A stretch of 64,000 bases of DNA from Siphonodentalium dalli (taxonomy: Eukaryota; Mollusca; Scaphopoda; Gadilida; Siphonodentaliidae). The stretch is taken from assembly GCA_032622095.1 (NCBI GenBank), contig CP136061.1, positions 122,462,754 through 122,526,753 of the forward strand, read 5' to 3'. The notes below the pieces were generated by a model. The model searched no databases. It saw only the letters and a list, made by a program, of their open reading frames with translations, and was not told the origin of the DNA. The translations under genes and the position numbers were made by a program. This document shows positions 1 through 10,000 of the stretch, piece after piece. How positions within the stretch are numbered: position 1 is the stretch's first letter; every line of letters begins with the position of its first letter.

Positions 1-220
1 TGTAGGTAAGGTAAGTACATGGACACATGAAGACTATAGCACGGATGATAGTTTGCTTGCCGGGCAATGGTCAAAACTACTCTCAGACACGTGATCACAC
101 TTCATCCAATCAAAAGGCAGTATGACTCTCTGTATATAATAATACCAACTACAAGTGACTACAATTTATCCACTTCTCCTGCATATGAATATGCTAGATG
201 CATGTGCGATACATTTATAT
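1..220. repeat. Dispersed repeat fragment at window edge
   Basis: No coding signal is seen. Short phrases around bases 45-130, such as 'gatagtttgct', 'gggcaatggtcaaa' and 'cttcatccaa', recur in diverged form at about 38930-39140, so this looks like a copy of an unnamed interspersed repeat. Confidence 0.4.
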
Positions 221-228
221 AGCACAAG

Positions 229-637
229 CAAGCCTTGAAATAGAGTGTCTGACATTTTCAGAATGAGGTCCCTAGAGGATGAATATGGTGATGCACAGTG
301 GGCTAGTCTCACTATATTCACCCTCTGGGGACCTCATTCTGCTTAGGCCTCATCTTCTGGGAAGTATCTACATGTATAGTCTCAAATTAACATTTTGTTA
401 CTTTTTCCCTTCCTTTCAGTTTCTCTATCCACTAATTTGCAGAAGATAAAATACATAATCGAGGTAACTAATGGTGAACATCACCAACTTCAACTGGCAG
501 TCAGTGGAAGCCTTAGCAGAAAGATGTCCCCAGAGGGTAAATTTTGTGATGCCAGTCCGCTGTGCAGTGTAGTTTCACTAAATCCACCCTCCGGGGACCT
601 CATTCTACAAAAATCAGACACACTATTTCCCGGGTTG
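229..637. mobile_element. hAT-like MITE, family A (two-hairpin element)
   Basis: The ends are inverted repeats of the form CAAGCCTTGAAATAG, followed inward by a palindrome built on GAGGTCCCCAGAGGGTGAA and its complement near each end. Between the hairpins is a spacer containing 'gcctcatcttctgggaag'. Flanking octamers are agcacaag on the left and agcataag on the right, a 7/8 match expected of an old hAT 8-bp duplication. There is no transposase. Apparent ORFs rich in 'SPEGEFSDA' on both strands are palindrome translations. Confidence 0.75.
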
Positions 638-927
638 AGCATAAGGCAAGTTAGCCAGAGTAAAAATACAAGGTACACATTTCATTCAAAAACACAAATA
701 AATTATATGTTTGGTCATCTTGGATATAAATATTAAATTTTATAAAATGTCAACTACTATGGAAAGGCATGTGGCAACTCTCAAGAAGTAAGATGTAAAT
801 AGAGACACAAACAATCAAAATATGAATAACAAAACAGTCGAAAGGATAGAGGGACCTGTTTTCCATGTTGTTTATGGTTTTCAGTAATGTTCATGAAATG
901 TGTACATACTGGTACATGGAACACAAG

Positions 928-1160
928 TTAACCCTTAAACCCTGTGCCAATCCATTCTCTTATATCTGCGAGTCTCCCATAGGGCACCTCCATTATATGA
1001 GATAATACATTGGCCTAACAATATTAACCTTGACCTTGTAATCCAGTGCATCCTCTTATATATGTGAGGCTCCCTGTGGGAGACTCTCATGTATAAGAGA
1101 ATACACTGCCACAGAATCTTTAATGCTGCACCAGCGCAGCTTCCATCATGAAAAGGTTAA
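928..1160. mobile_element. TTAA-flanked MITE, 'tgcattctcttatata' family
   Basis: TTAA lies at both ends with CCCTT just inside on the left and AAGG on the right. Inside is an imperfect hairpin with arms such as 'attctcttatat' and 'tataagagaat'. A full relative lies at 17209-17408 and a partial one at about 32211-32354. TTAA duplications with TTAACCC termini are typical of piggyBac-type elements; the superfamily call is inference. Confidence 0.6.
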
Positions 1161-1171
1161 GTATGCTGGAC

Positions 1172-1890
1172 AATTAAAGGGACTCAAGACCTTCAATGCG
1201 AGTTCATATAAAATAACACAAAAGTATGTGAAACAACTATCATCAACAAGTACATGAACAAATAGATTGACTTTGTCAAGCTTTGAAATAGTGTCTGTCA
1301 TTTTCAGAATGAGGTCCCCAGAGGGTGAATTTAGTGATGCTACCCCGCATAGCGGGCTAGCATCACCAAATTCACCTCTGGGGACCTCATTCTGCTTACA
1401 CCTCAGCAGAATGAGGTTCCCAGAGGGTGAATTTGGTGATGCTAACCCGCTATGCGGGGTAGCATCACTAAATTCACCCTCTGGGGACCTCATTTTGCAA
1501 ATGACAGACACACTATTTCAAGGCTTGGACTTTGTTCTTATTTTCATTATTAATAAAGTCTCAGATAATGAGATTCCGCATGTCAAAACCATTGTTATGT
1601 AAACTGTTACAGTGGTATTACCAACCAAAGTCTAATTAGTCCAATAAGATACCAAAATTGTAATCAAAACTTGACGGTAAACATTGGAAAAGGTCAAAGC
1701 ATTGAAAAATATTCTGAAAAACATATTCAGACTACTATATTTGAATAATGGTTTCAACACGTGAAATTTCATTATTGGATAAGATAAGATCATAAGAATA
1801 AAGTTTCTCCATGTTCTTCTTTGTGGTGATGTATTTACAGACTTTTATATTTTTTACATATTTACCCACTGTGATTAAATAAATGCTGTC
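1172..1890. repeat. Dispersed repeat copy, carries a family A insertion
   Basis: This stretch, starting 'ttaaagggactcaag', is alignable by eye to 25594-26045, sharing phrases such as 'ccaattagtccaataagatac', 'aatcaaaacttga' and 'ccatgttcttctt'. This copy is split by a MITE at 1277-1527; the other is not. No gene is visible. Confidence 0.65.
1277..1527. mobile_element. hAT-like MITE, family A, with exact 8-bp target duplication
   Basis: The element runs from CAAGCTTTGAAATAG to CTATTTCAAGGCTTG and consists of two back-to-back palindromes. It is flanked by the octamer GACTTTGT on both sides (1269-1276 and 1528-1535). The related repeat at 25686-25693 carries a single GACTTTGT and no element, so the insertion event can be read directly. 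Confidence 0.85.
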
Positions 1891-2881
1891 CTACAATAGA
1901 TTGATTGATATTTTAGAGGAAGATGTTGTGAATAGTACCTGTGATAGTTCAATATCGATATATTATTTGATAATAGTACAAAAATTCCTGTTGGAAAATT
2001 AAAGAAGCACTATGCATATTTAGGCACGGTAACCATGTTACCACCCCATATTGACAGCTTACAATTTGATAAGCAATGAATTGTGCAGCTGAACTAATTA
2101 TATATAACTGTTATAATAACAATACATAACTGATTATTGAAATTGTTTCAAAATGATATGCAACCACACTGCTAGAAAAGGACTAGCAACCATGCAGACA
2201 AACTGGTTCCAGAATACCGGTACCCCAAACTTTGTTTAATTGTTTGGAGTAACAGAGCTCCACCGCCACCAAATAATAAGCGCTACATAACCTGACACAC
2301 CCACGACATGCTGATGAACCTAAGTGGCAAATTTAATTATATTAATTAAATTTAATATTACCCACAACAATTGACTACAATCCACTACAACAGCCTGTAA
2401 ATATACTATAGGCATTTGAGATACATCTATACCAGTAACAGTACTTAGCTTACAAAGGAATAAGGCAAGTTAGCCAGTGCAAAATACAAGGTACATTTAC
2501 ATGTACACATACTTTTCAAAATACACAATATAAAATGATATGTTGGTCATCTTGGATTATATTAAAATTAGAACATTTCAACCACCTTGGAAAGACATGT
2601 GGCTACATACATCTTGCGCAAGATGTACGATAAGATGGAAATGGATACATCAAAATATGATGAAAAATAAAGTGGAAAGGATCAGAGGGGCCAGTTGTCC
2701 CAGTAATATAAAAGAGTGTGCCACTTTACTGTTCACCCCAAACTCACATGTTAGCAATGTGAGCTAGAATATGTGCATTAAAGTGACACAATGTGTTTTT
2801 TCATGTCAGTAAATTTATCAATGTCAAGCTGCTGGAAAAATGTCAATAAATTTATTAATGACAAGTTCCTGATAAAATGTA
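1891..2881. other. Gene-free stretch
   Basis: No convincing ORF, splice-flanked exon or terminal inverted repeat was seen. Bases near 2460-2530 ('aaggcaagttagccag') resemble 640-660, which follows the first family A element, so the area is probably decayed repeat. Confidence 0.4.
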
Positions 2882-2883
2882 TA

Positions 2884-3284
2884 AGGCCAAAACAATAATA
2901 CCTGTGTTTAGGGTTACATGGTTCAAAATAATTAGGGTAGGTAGGTAGGGATTTTTTTTTTTAATTTTTTTTTATTCTGAATTCCATTGGGTCATTGACA
3001 ATTCAATCTATAAGGCTTCAAAATTCAGATTAATTGAAATGTTCAATACTAAATATTGTTAATCTTGAATTAGTTAGAGCACTATACTAATAAAACTTTA
3101 AAAAAAAAATTTTAGGAGAGGTTTGAAAATGGGTAAGATACCTTTCGATGCCCTTCCCACTGAGCAAAAAAATAATAATATCTGTGTCTACAGTCCAATA
3201 AAAAGTTTTGGGTAGGCAGCTTTTTCTAGGGTAGGTAGGGAAACCCTAAACACAGGTATTTTTTTTTTTTGGCCTAAATATCTG
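2884..3284. mobile_element. MITE with GGCC-A-run terminal inverted repeats
   Basis: The left end reads 'aaggccaaaacaataatacc' then 'tgtgttta'; the right end is the inverted equivalent with 'taaacacaggta', a T run and 'ggcc'. Inside each end are 'gtaggtaggg' motifs. The terminal design (GGCC, A run, ATACCT, GTTT) recurs at 9259-11471, suggesting a shared family. No coding content. Confidence 0.65.
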
Positions 3285-3540
3285 GCTTAATGAATGTCTA
3301 ATCTATCAATATATGGTAACTGGTTTGTAGTAATATTCATGAAAAATGTACATAAATTGACATAAGTTTTACAGGATTAAGCTGTCATGATTCCGTTGTT
3401 TTGGGATAGTTGGAAATCTTGATTCATTCAGATTTAGCTTATTAAACTGATTTTTCCTAAATTGTATTCTCCTATTCTCCAGCTTGATGTTTTGGAGGAA
3501 GTTGTGAATAGCTATATATTTTGTTCTGAATCATCCTTGA

Positions 3541-4008
3541 TTAAACGCCCACTTAATTTTCGAGTCGCCGATTATTTTTTTTATAGTGACTTGATATACG
3601 GTTTTAATAACAATCTATGCCATAAAATATGATTAAAATACTATAATTCATCACTATTTGAAACATCTGTGTCTCAGAAGATGCCCACATAGAAATAGAA
3701 AACTGCTGAGACATCGCTCTTTGGCACCCAGAATGCAACAGAATTTAAACTTTTTCAATGGAAGGGGAAGAACTCTATCTTTAATATGTAGAGTTATTCC
3801 CCCTGCATTGAATATAATACTGATTTTTACTTCAATATTTATGACAAAACGCGTTGGCAACTCAACAAAAACAACATGTCCACAGTTTATTACACCGGAT
3901 AAGTTAATAATACAATGTTTTGGAGCTTCCTCTTTAAAATGGTATATAATATGGCATATATTTTATATAATGTAATCTTGGGGTTCGAAAATTAAGAAAG
4001 GCTTTTAA
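3541..4008. mobile_element. TTAA-flanked inverted-repeat element (copy 1)
   Basis: The element starts TTAAACGCCCACTTAATTTT and ends with the inverted 'cgaaaattaag' plus TTAA. It contains 'gaagatgcccacatagaa' and an internal stem 'actctatctttaatatgtagagt'. It closely matches 14928-15389. No protein is encoded. It lies just downstream of the LRR-Ig stop codon and supplies a possible minus-strand AATAAA at 3891-3886. Confidence 0.75.
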
Positions 4009-4159
4009 AAATGAATGTGTCTTCAAAACTTCAGAAGAATAGAGATAAATCATAAGTCTTAAATGGTGTTAAACTTCCCTGAAATTCTATAATTTATATG
4101 TAGTTGACATCTTTTTCAGATGGACATAAATTGTTGTGCAACATCTATCAAAAAACAAG

Positions 4160-6028
4160 TCATACATATGTAATATTTTTCACGACCTTAGTTTGACGAT
4201 GCGTGTCAACATCTGTTGATACAGAAATCATTGAAATTGTTTGTCCTAAATCACCTGTTCCACAAAACTCTTTTAGAGACATCATACCATACTTCACTTG
4301 TTCAACTCCACTAACCATGCCAGCACGCACGCGTCCAACTGCAACACTACTGGTGTCTTTGATATTCTGCACATACACAATTCCAGATGTCCGCATTGCA
4401 TGTACATGGGTCCTGACCCTTTCCACACTCCGTCCGACACCATACTTCAACCGCCATTTCACATCATCTATAGTCTCAAAAATGTTATGCGGCAACCATC
4501 GCTCTTGCTCTCCTGGACTCATAGGGCACTCAGAATCGTCAATCGCCACATTGATCATTCCTAAGAATTCGCTAGAGTTGTTATCATCATGGTCACTATC
4601 ACTGTCACATGTATCGTCGATTTCAGAATTTTCATGACAGTTTGATTTTGTTTCGCTCCCTCGATCAGATCCCCCATACTCGGAAATTGTCTTCGCAATA
4701 TAGTTCAAGCTGTGACGAATAGCTGCTCCTAATAAACCAACCATAACGGTGCAACCCGCACACGCAGCACCAATCACCAAGGACATATTAACGGTCTCTA
4801 TTACATTGATTTGCATATGAACTGGTGTTTCTTGTGTTGTATTTCCATAATGTCCTATGGCCATACAAGTGTAATTCCCTTCCATAAAGCCTCTCACATG
4901 ATCGATATAAAGTGAGCCATTCTGGTTTATACGTACATTTGAAGGCGTGGCTTTGAGGTCATTAAATGACCTTGTTTCGGAAGATTTTTCAAGGATTGTT
5001 TCACTCCCTAATTTATGATGGTTACTTGGGTGAACAAAATATTGGCCCCAAGGTGTTATCCATACAATTGCCGGTGCTGGTGAGCCATCTACAAGGCAGT
5101 CCAAGGTGAGGCCAGCTGACCTCCAAAGTGTCGTGGATGGTGAGACATATGTGATCTCCGGCGATAGACATTTTAGAAGCTCAAGTTGCAGACTCGAGAC
5201 CGGCTTACCGTCCAGCGCTGTTGGAGTAGCACATATAAGATTTTGCACTGAAGGCATCTTAGTTGTGATGAAGTCCAGGGTTTTAGCAGAGGAGCATGTG
5301 CAATCCAGCGGGTTATTAGATAACTCAAGCTCAACGTTTAATTTATACAAGTCTTCGATAACAGAATATGGAAGGTGGGAAATGGAATTGTTTGCAAGGC
5401 TGACATTCTGCAAATGTACTAATTCAGTGAAGTTTTGAGTCCGTATCAGAGTTATATGATTATAACTGACGACAACAGATCGTAGCATCGGGTTCTGGCT
5501 AAATAAATCCTTCTCTATCACTTTCATGCGATTCATCTTTAAGGTGAACAACACAAGAGATTTCAACGGCACTAGTACAGAAGGCAACAATGTGGTAATG
5601 CTATTGAATGATAAATCAAGAATTCTTAGAGAACTCAAGCCAAGGAATGCTGATTTAGCAATGTTTTCGATAGCATTATGACTGAGATTGAGAACCTTCA
5701 GACTTTCAAAGTCTCGGAAGCACATAGATGGAATGTTTGTCAGGAAATTAGAAGACATGTCAATGTTAACAAGACTAGTCAGATGACTAAAATCGTCGGG
5801 AATGAACACAAGGGCTTGGGATATGACAAGCTCTTTGTATGGCCGATGTAGCATGAATGTGAAATCGCTGATTGGTCCAAAACATGTGGCAGTCCATGTG
5901 GTGTTTGTTGCACATTCACAGTTCACTGGGCAAGTTATCTGTGATATGTGCTGGGGTGTTTGCCACGTTAGGTGGAGATATGCCAGAAAGCATAAAAAGA
6001 AAGCTGCACCATTCATGTTGATCGCCAT
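4160..6028 (-). CDS. LRR-Ig single-pass receptor (kekkon/LRRC24-like)
   Basis: A complete 622-residue protein in one exon. Order: signal peptide (about 1-23); LRRNT cap with Cys 33, 37, 39 and 49; about seven leucine-rich repeats (about 66-238) with LxxLxLSxNxI spacing; LRRCT cap with Cys 243, 245, 266 and 287; one Ig-C2 domain with Cys311, Trp323 and Cys388 in a GNYTCMA context; a transmembrane segment (about 415-437); a 185-residue cytoplasmic tail with an acidic Asp/Ser run (469-487). The last residues, T-Y-V, fit a class I PDZ ligand. One LRR block plus one Ig domain is the architecture of kekkon, LRRC24 and similar neuronal adhesion receptors; the exact orthologue is not assigned. The start codon follows an in-frame leader and precedes a clear hydrophobic core. 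No frameshift or missing cysteine was seen. Confidence 0.93.
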   Translation of the reverse strand: MAINMNGAAFFLCFLAYLHLTWQTPQHISQITCPVNCECATNTTWTATCFGPISDFTFMLHRPYKELVISQALVFIPDDFSHLTSLVNIDMSSNFLTNIPSMCFRDFESLKVLNLSHNAIENIAKSAFLGLSSLRILDLSFNSITTLLPSVLVPLKSLVLFTLKMNRMKVIEKDLFSQNPMLRSVVVSYNHITLIRTQNFTELVHLQNVSLANNSISHLPYSVIEDLYKLNVELELSNNPLDCTCSSAKTLDFITTKMPSVQNLICATPTALDGKPVSSLQLELLKCLSPEITYVSPSTTLWRSAGLTLDCLVDGSPAPAIVWITPWGQYFVHPSNHHKLGSETILEKSSETRSFNDLKATPSNVRINQNGSLYIDHVRGFMEGNYTCMAIGHYGNTTQETPVHMQINVIETVNMSLVIGAACAGCTVMVGLLGAAIRHSLNYIAKTISEYGGSDRGSETKSNCHENSEIDDTCDSDSDHDDNNSSEFLGMINVAIDDSECPMSPGEQERWLPHNIFETIDDVKWRLKYGVGRSVERVRTHVHAMRTSGIVYVQNIKDTSSVAVGRVRAGMVSGVEQVKYGMMSLKEFCGTGDLGQTISMISVSTDVDTHRQTKVVKNITYV

Positions 6029-6104
6029 TTCTGACTAATTTAAATGACATTTCTAATTAAAGATCCATCAGCGCCAACCTCAGGAAACATACTGTGGCTT
6101 CTCT
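6029..6104 (-). other. Probable 5' UTR part of the LRR-Ig exon, with 3' splice site
   Basis: Reading the minus strand into the gene there is an AT-rich run ending 'ttatttttcag' (AG at 6106-6105), then 76 bases to the ATG. A good acceptor here implies at least one untranslated exon further upstream, which I did not locate. This is inference from the splice signal alone. Confidence 0.5.
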
Positions 6105-6665
6105 CTGAAAAATAATTTAAAAATTAGGTATATTAAAAATAGATAGAATAAAATAAGTATATTAAAAATAGATTGAATACAAAACTTGAAATTGAGCCCC
6201 TCTTCCTCAAATATAGTTTTTTTTTTATTACATTCCTATGTGTGATTTACCTTGATTTCTCAAGTGATTATAAATGATAATTTCACTAGTGCAATATGTC
6301 ACTTTAACTAGCGCGTTATGTATTCAAACACACTATCGAAATGTATGCATTATGGCATTATTATTCAGATTTCTTGTAAATCAGATGTTTATAGGGGAAT
6401 TTAATAAATAGAATAATCACTTGATTCTACTGGTGAAATAATTCATTCGAGGCAGGGACTATTTTGTAAAACACTCGAGCAAAATGCGCTCTTATGTTTG
6501 TACAACGTCCGTGCCTCTCATGACTTATTTCACGTCACCAGTTCAATCAAGTAATTATTCTCTGTATAAAGTATGATGTTATCGCATACTACACCATCCA
6601 TCAGAGCTGCTACTACAAGTTAAGTCATAGTTTTATATGGGGTCTCGTATTTCTGTTGTAGACAC
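6105..6665. other. Intergenic gap between two minus-strand genes
   Basis: AT-rich sequence between the last exon of the split gene and the LRR-Ig acceptor. No coding or repeat signal was recognised. It must hold the 3' UTR of the upstream gene and may include part of an LRR-Ig 5' intron. Confidence 0.35.
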
Positions 6666-7004
6666 TTAAGCAACTGAAGTCTGCACATAAACATGATTCC
6701 AGCCATCCAAGATACCGTAGCCCAAAGGTATTTCTGCCATGGGTGGTGCCCTTGCAACCCTTGAAATTGGAATTTTCCATCTACGGCATTTCATTCGAAC
6801 TGCATGAAATTCTATAATGGCTTCTCCGGCAAAACATTTTTCTATGACATTGCCTTTTGTCATAGCTAATTTGTTTGGGCTGTCCCTGCATCTCTCGAAT
6901 GAAGAGACCCAATGGACATCAACAGTATGGTTACACTGAAACACTGGTCCCCAACCCATTGTGACATGTAAATTGGCATCTTCTGAGAGGATCCGCAAAA
7001 GCTC
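6666..7004 (-). CDS. Last coding exon of the 6.7-16.0 kb gene
   Basis: The acceptor reads 'tagaaatttcag' (AG at 7006-7005), then 112 codons in phase 0 to TAA. The peptide starts ELLRILSEDANL and has seven-plus charged clusters, four cysteines and an N-H-T glycosylation-type triplet. Composition and the strong acceptor argue for a real exon. No domain was recognised. Confidence 0.65.
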   Translation of the reverse strand, partial: ELLRILSEDANLHVTMGWGPVFQCNHTVDVHWVSSFERCRDSPNKLAMTKGNVIEKCFAGEAIIEFHAVRMKCRRWKIPISRVARAPPMAEIPLGYGILDGWNHVYVQTSVA

Positions 7005-10000
7005 CTGAAATTTCTATTACAAAATGACGAGTTAGTTCATGTTTATGAATTGTAGAAACCATATGTGAAGTATTCCAATGCTTCCTCATAAGTATCTATT
7101 TCATCAACCGGGAACAGGACGACCTACTTCCTTTAACCATTTGAACCCGAGAGAACGGAATACCGGTCCAATCCTAATATTCCTATATCCCGGGAGACCG
7201 GAATACGGTCTGGAAATCATACGATATTTGACATGAAATTACAGCACAATAAACGCACTTATCAACTAGAGTTGTACTTCTACTTTGCACACATGCGTCA
7301 CATGTTTACCCACGAGACTTTGATAGACAAACTGATGACAGAGGGTATGTTTCTTCACGCATGCGCAGAGGCCTATTTTGAGAAAAAAAATAGCTTTTTA
7401 TCGTCGGAAAAGGGGAAGTATTTCGTTAGAAATTTCGCCATCAAAGCCCAAATTAAATAGAATTGTGCTTCTACTTTGCACGAATGGGTCACATTCATGT
7501 TCATACCTCTAACTTTAGCAGCCAAATTGGAAACAGGGGGTCTGTTTCTTTGCGCATGCACATAGGTGCATTTTGAGAAATGCCTTTTATCGTAGGTAAA
7601 GGATAAGAATTTGGTTATAAATATATAGCGCGACCAAAGGAAGCCGCAATATAATCTAAATGTATATTGAACGTGGAATAGACTGTCTTGTTGAAATACC
7701 TTGTGACATATTTCACCGCAAACTAGTTCAGTTAGCATAGTTGATTGCCGTATAGTTGAGCGTGTGTGTATATACATCCCAGTTAAGAGCATTATGAGTT
7801 ACATCGTCGGAACACTATATATAACGTCAGACGCCTTTGGTTGGGGCCATTTAACGTTCAGGACGTCAGGATTCAAAGGGTTAAAGGGCTTATTTATTGT
7901 GTCGTCTTTGATATTTTTCAACATCATTTTGAACGACATCCGAACGGAGACCAGGAGTTGGAAAATATCACGGAATTATTCAAATGTGAAAGAAAATAAA
8001 ACAAAATTAAAAGATACTACAAAGTTTCGAATTTTTTCCTAACAATTCACAGGTGTGCCTTCCTTTGATAGTGTGCATGTCAGACATTTAATTATGACGG
8101 TGATGTTAATATGTTGTCGATTCTCTGTCATGTCTGGGCATTCCAATGCTTCCTCATAAGTATTTATATATTATCATCCGGGAACAGGACGACTTATTTT
8201 CCTCAAAGGGCTTATTTATTGTGTAGTCTTTGATATTTTTCCAACATCATTTTGAACGGCGTCCGAACGGAGACCAGGAGTTGGGAAATAACACCGAATT
8301 ATTCAAATGTGAACGTAAATAAAACAAAATTAAAAGATACTACAAAATAGGCTAACGCAATTCAGCGCTGACATTACGCGACCTCGTTGACTCCCGAGCA
8401 ACGCGTTAAACTTCAACGCGGTCTGTACTAAACTTCAATGCAGTCTGCGTTAAACTCAACGCCATGACCGTGTTGCGTTGACGTTATGACCGCGTTGTTA
8501 ACGGCTGAGGACCGAGTTAAAAGGGACACTTACGAGAAGGTATGTAGTCAGCACCCAGGTCAATAGACAGTTTGACAGGAATGTATTTTCCAAATACACA
8601 CTGCATTAATTATCTAGACGATGAACCCAAATAGGGTATGCGTTCAAGAATACGGAGGTAAAAATTAATGTATTTATTCACTTTTGGACTAGAAAAGCTA
8701 TCCGATGTTCGGAATAGAGAGTTTCCAGATTACAGAGGTAATTTTTAGTGAGAATGCACTTGGGTGAATTCGGGACTGGACAATTGGTCGGTATGGAGAG
8801 GGATTCAGTTTATAGAGGGTCCGGTTTGGAGAGGTTTTACTGTAGTTATCTAGTAACCGTTACTAGGAAAAGATCGGGTGGCACATTCTCCCAATCTTAT
8901 AATGACCAGCACTTGGTCCATTCATAACGTGCTTGGAGTTTCAGACATGTGCCCCTCCCTTGAACATAACCAACACCATACGACTATAGATGCACACCCT
9001 GTGCATTTCTGTATACATAAATGCATACCAGTCTCGCGTTGTGTCACGTGACAGGTTCATTGTCGTAGTGTTTTCTACATAAATGCACACTTGTTTGATA
9101 TTTTTTGTAAGTTCATTTTCTTCCGTTCATCGATCAAACAACTGGCAATGCAGTTCTTTCGGTCCCTGTTTAATACGGTACTAAGATCAATATGCGACAG
9201 ATGATAAATTTTATTGCAGTTTCGTCATTGTGATACAAGAATGCCTTTATCAGAACTAAGGCCTAACAAAAAAATACCTTTGTTTCCCCTAACGGAGCTG
9301 AAAAATATAGGTGTGGCGAGCGGAATTTTTTTTTTTGTGTGGAAATCTCCCAAAAGTTCTCACTTTCCCATGTATATATACATGTCAGGTGTGATTTGAA
9401 TGCTGGAAGCTTCATTATGATATTGGAAGGAGATCAGCAAGACACAAGGCATAAAATAGAATAGCATAGTATTTATTTGTATTTAAAATCACAAAGTACA
9501 ATAAAAAGTAAATATTCAATACCAATTCAATCAAAAATATCCTATACCAACATATGCTACCATTTTCACTTTAAAAGTGTTTAAAATATCGCCAACAAAA
9601 CACTCCTTTTCAACGTTAAACGTTTCCTTTGAATCCAAGTCCAAACTACATTTACGACAACGTTGTCCGTAAAACCTGTATGGTGTTCTTGAAACACGTG
9701 TAAAAACTTCTTAGCATGTGAAAATACGGTAAATTTTTTTACCGGGTCCATTAGAGAACATTTTAGAAACGTTAGCTGCTAACCATGGTTTGTGACGCCA
9801 TGACATAGGTGAATATTCCTGTTTTGATAGAAGATTTTAGTGATGAGCCGATTGTCAAATAGAGCCTTGCGCCAATTGCCGATTATAATATTTGAGATCA
9901 CAATCGGCCGATTCAGGTGCCGATTCCCATTATTGTAATAATTATACCAGAATATGTTATAGGTGTTATATAATACTTAGAATTAGAAGCAAGCAACAAC

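Noticed and set aside
7233-7792. Paired ORFs on opposite strands near 7.2-7.8 kb
   Set aside because: They coincide with the two diverged copies of a local duplication and show no coding features.
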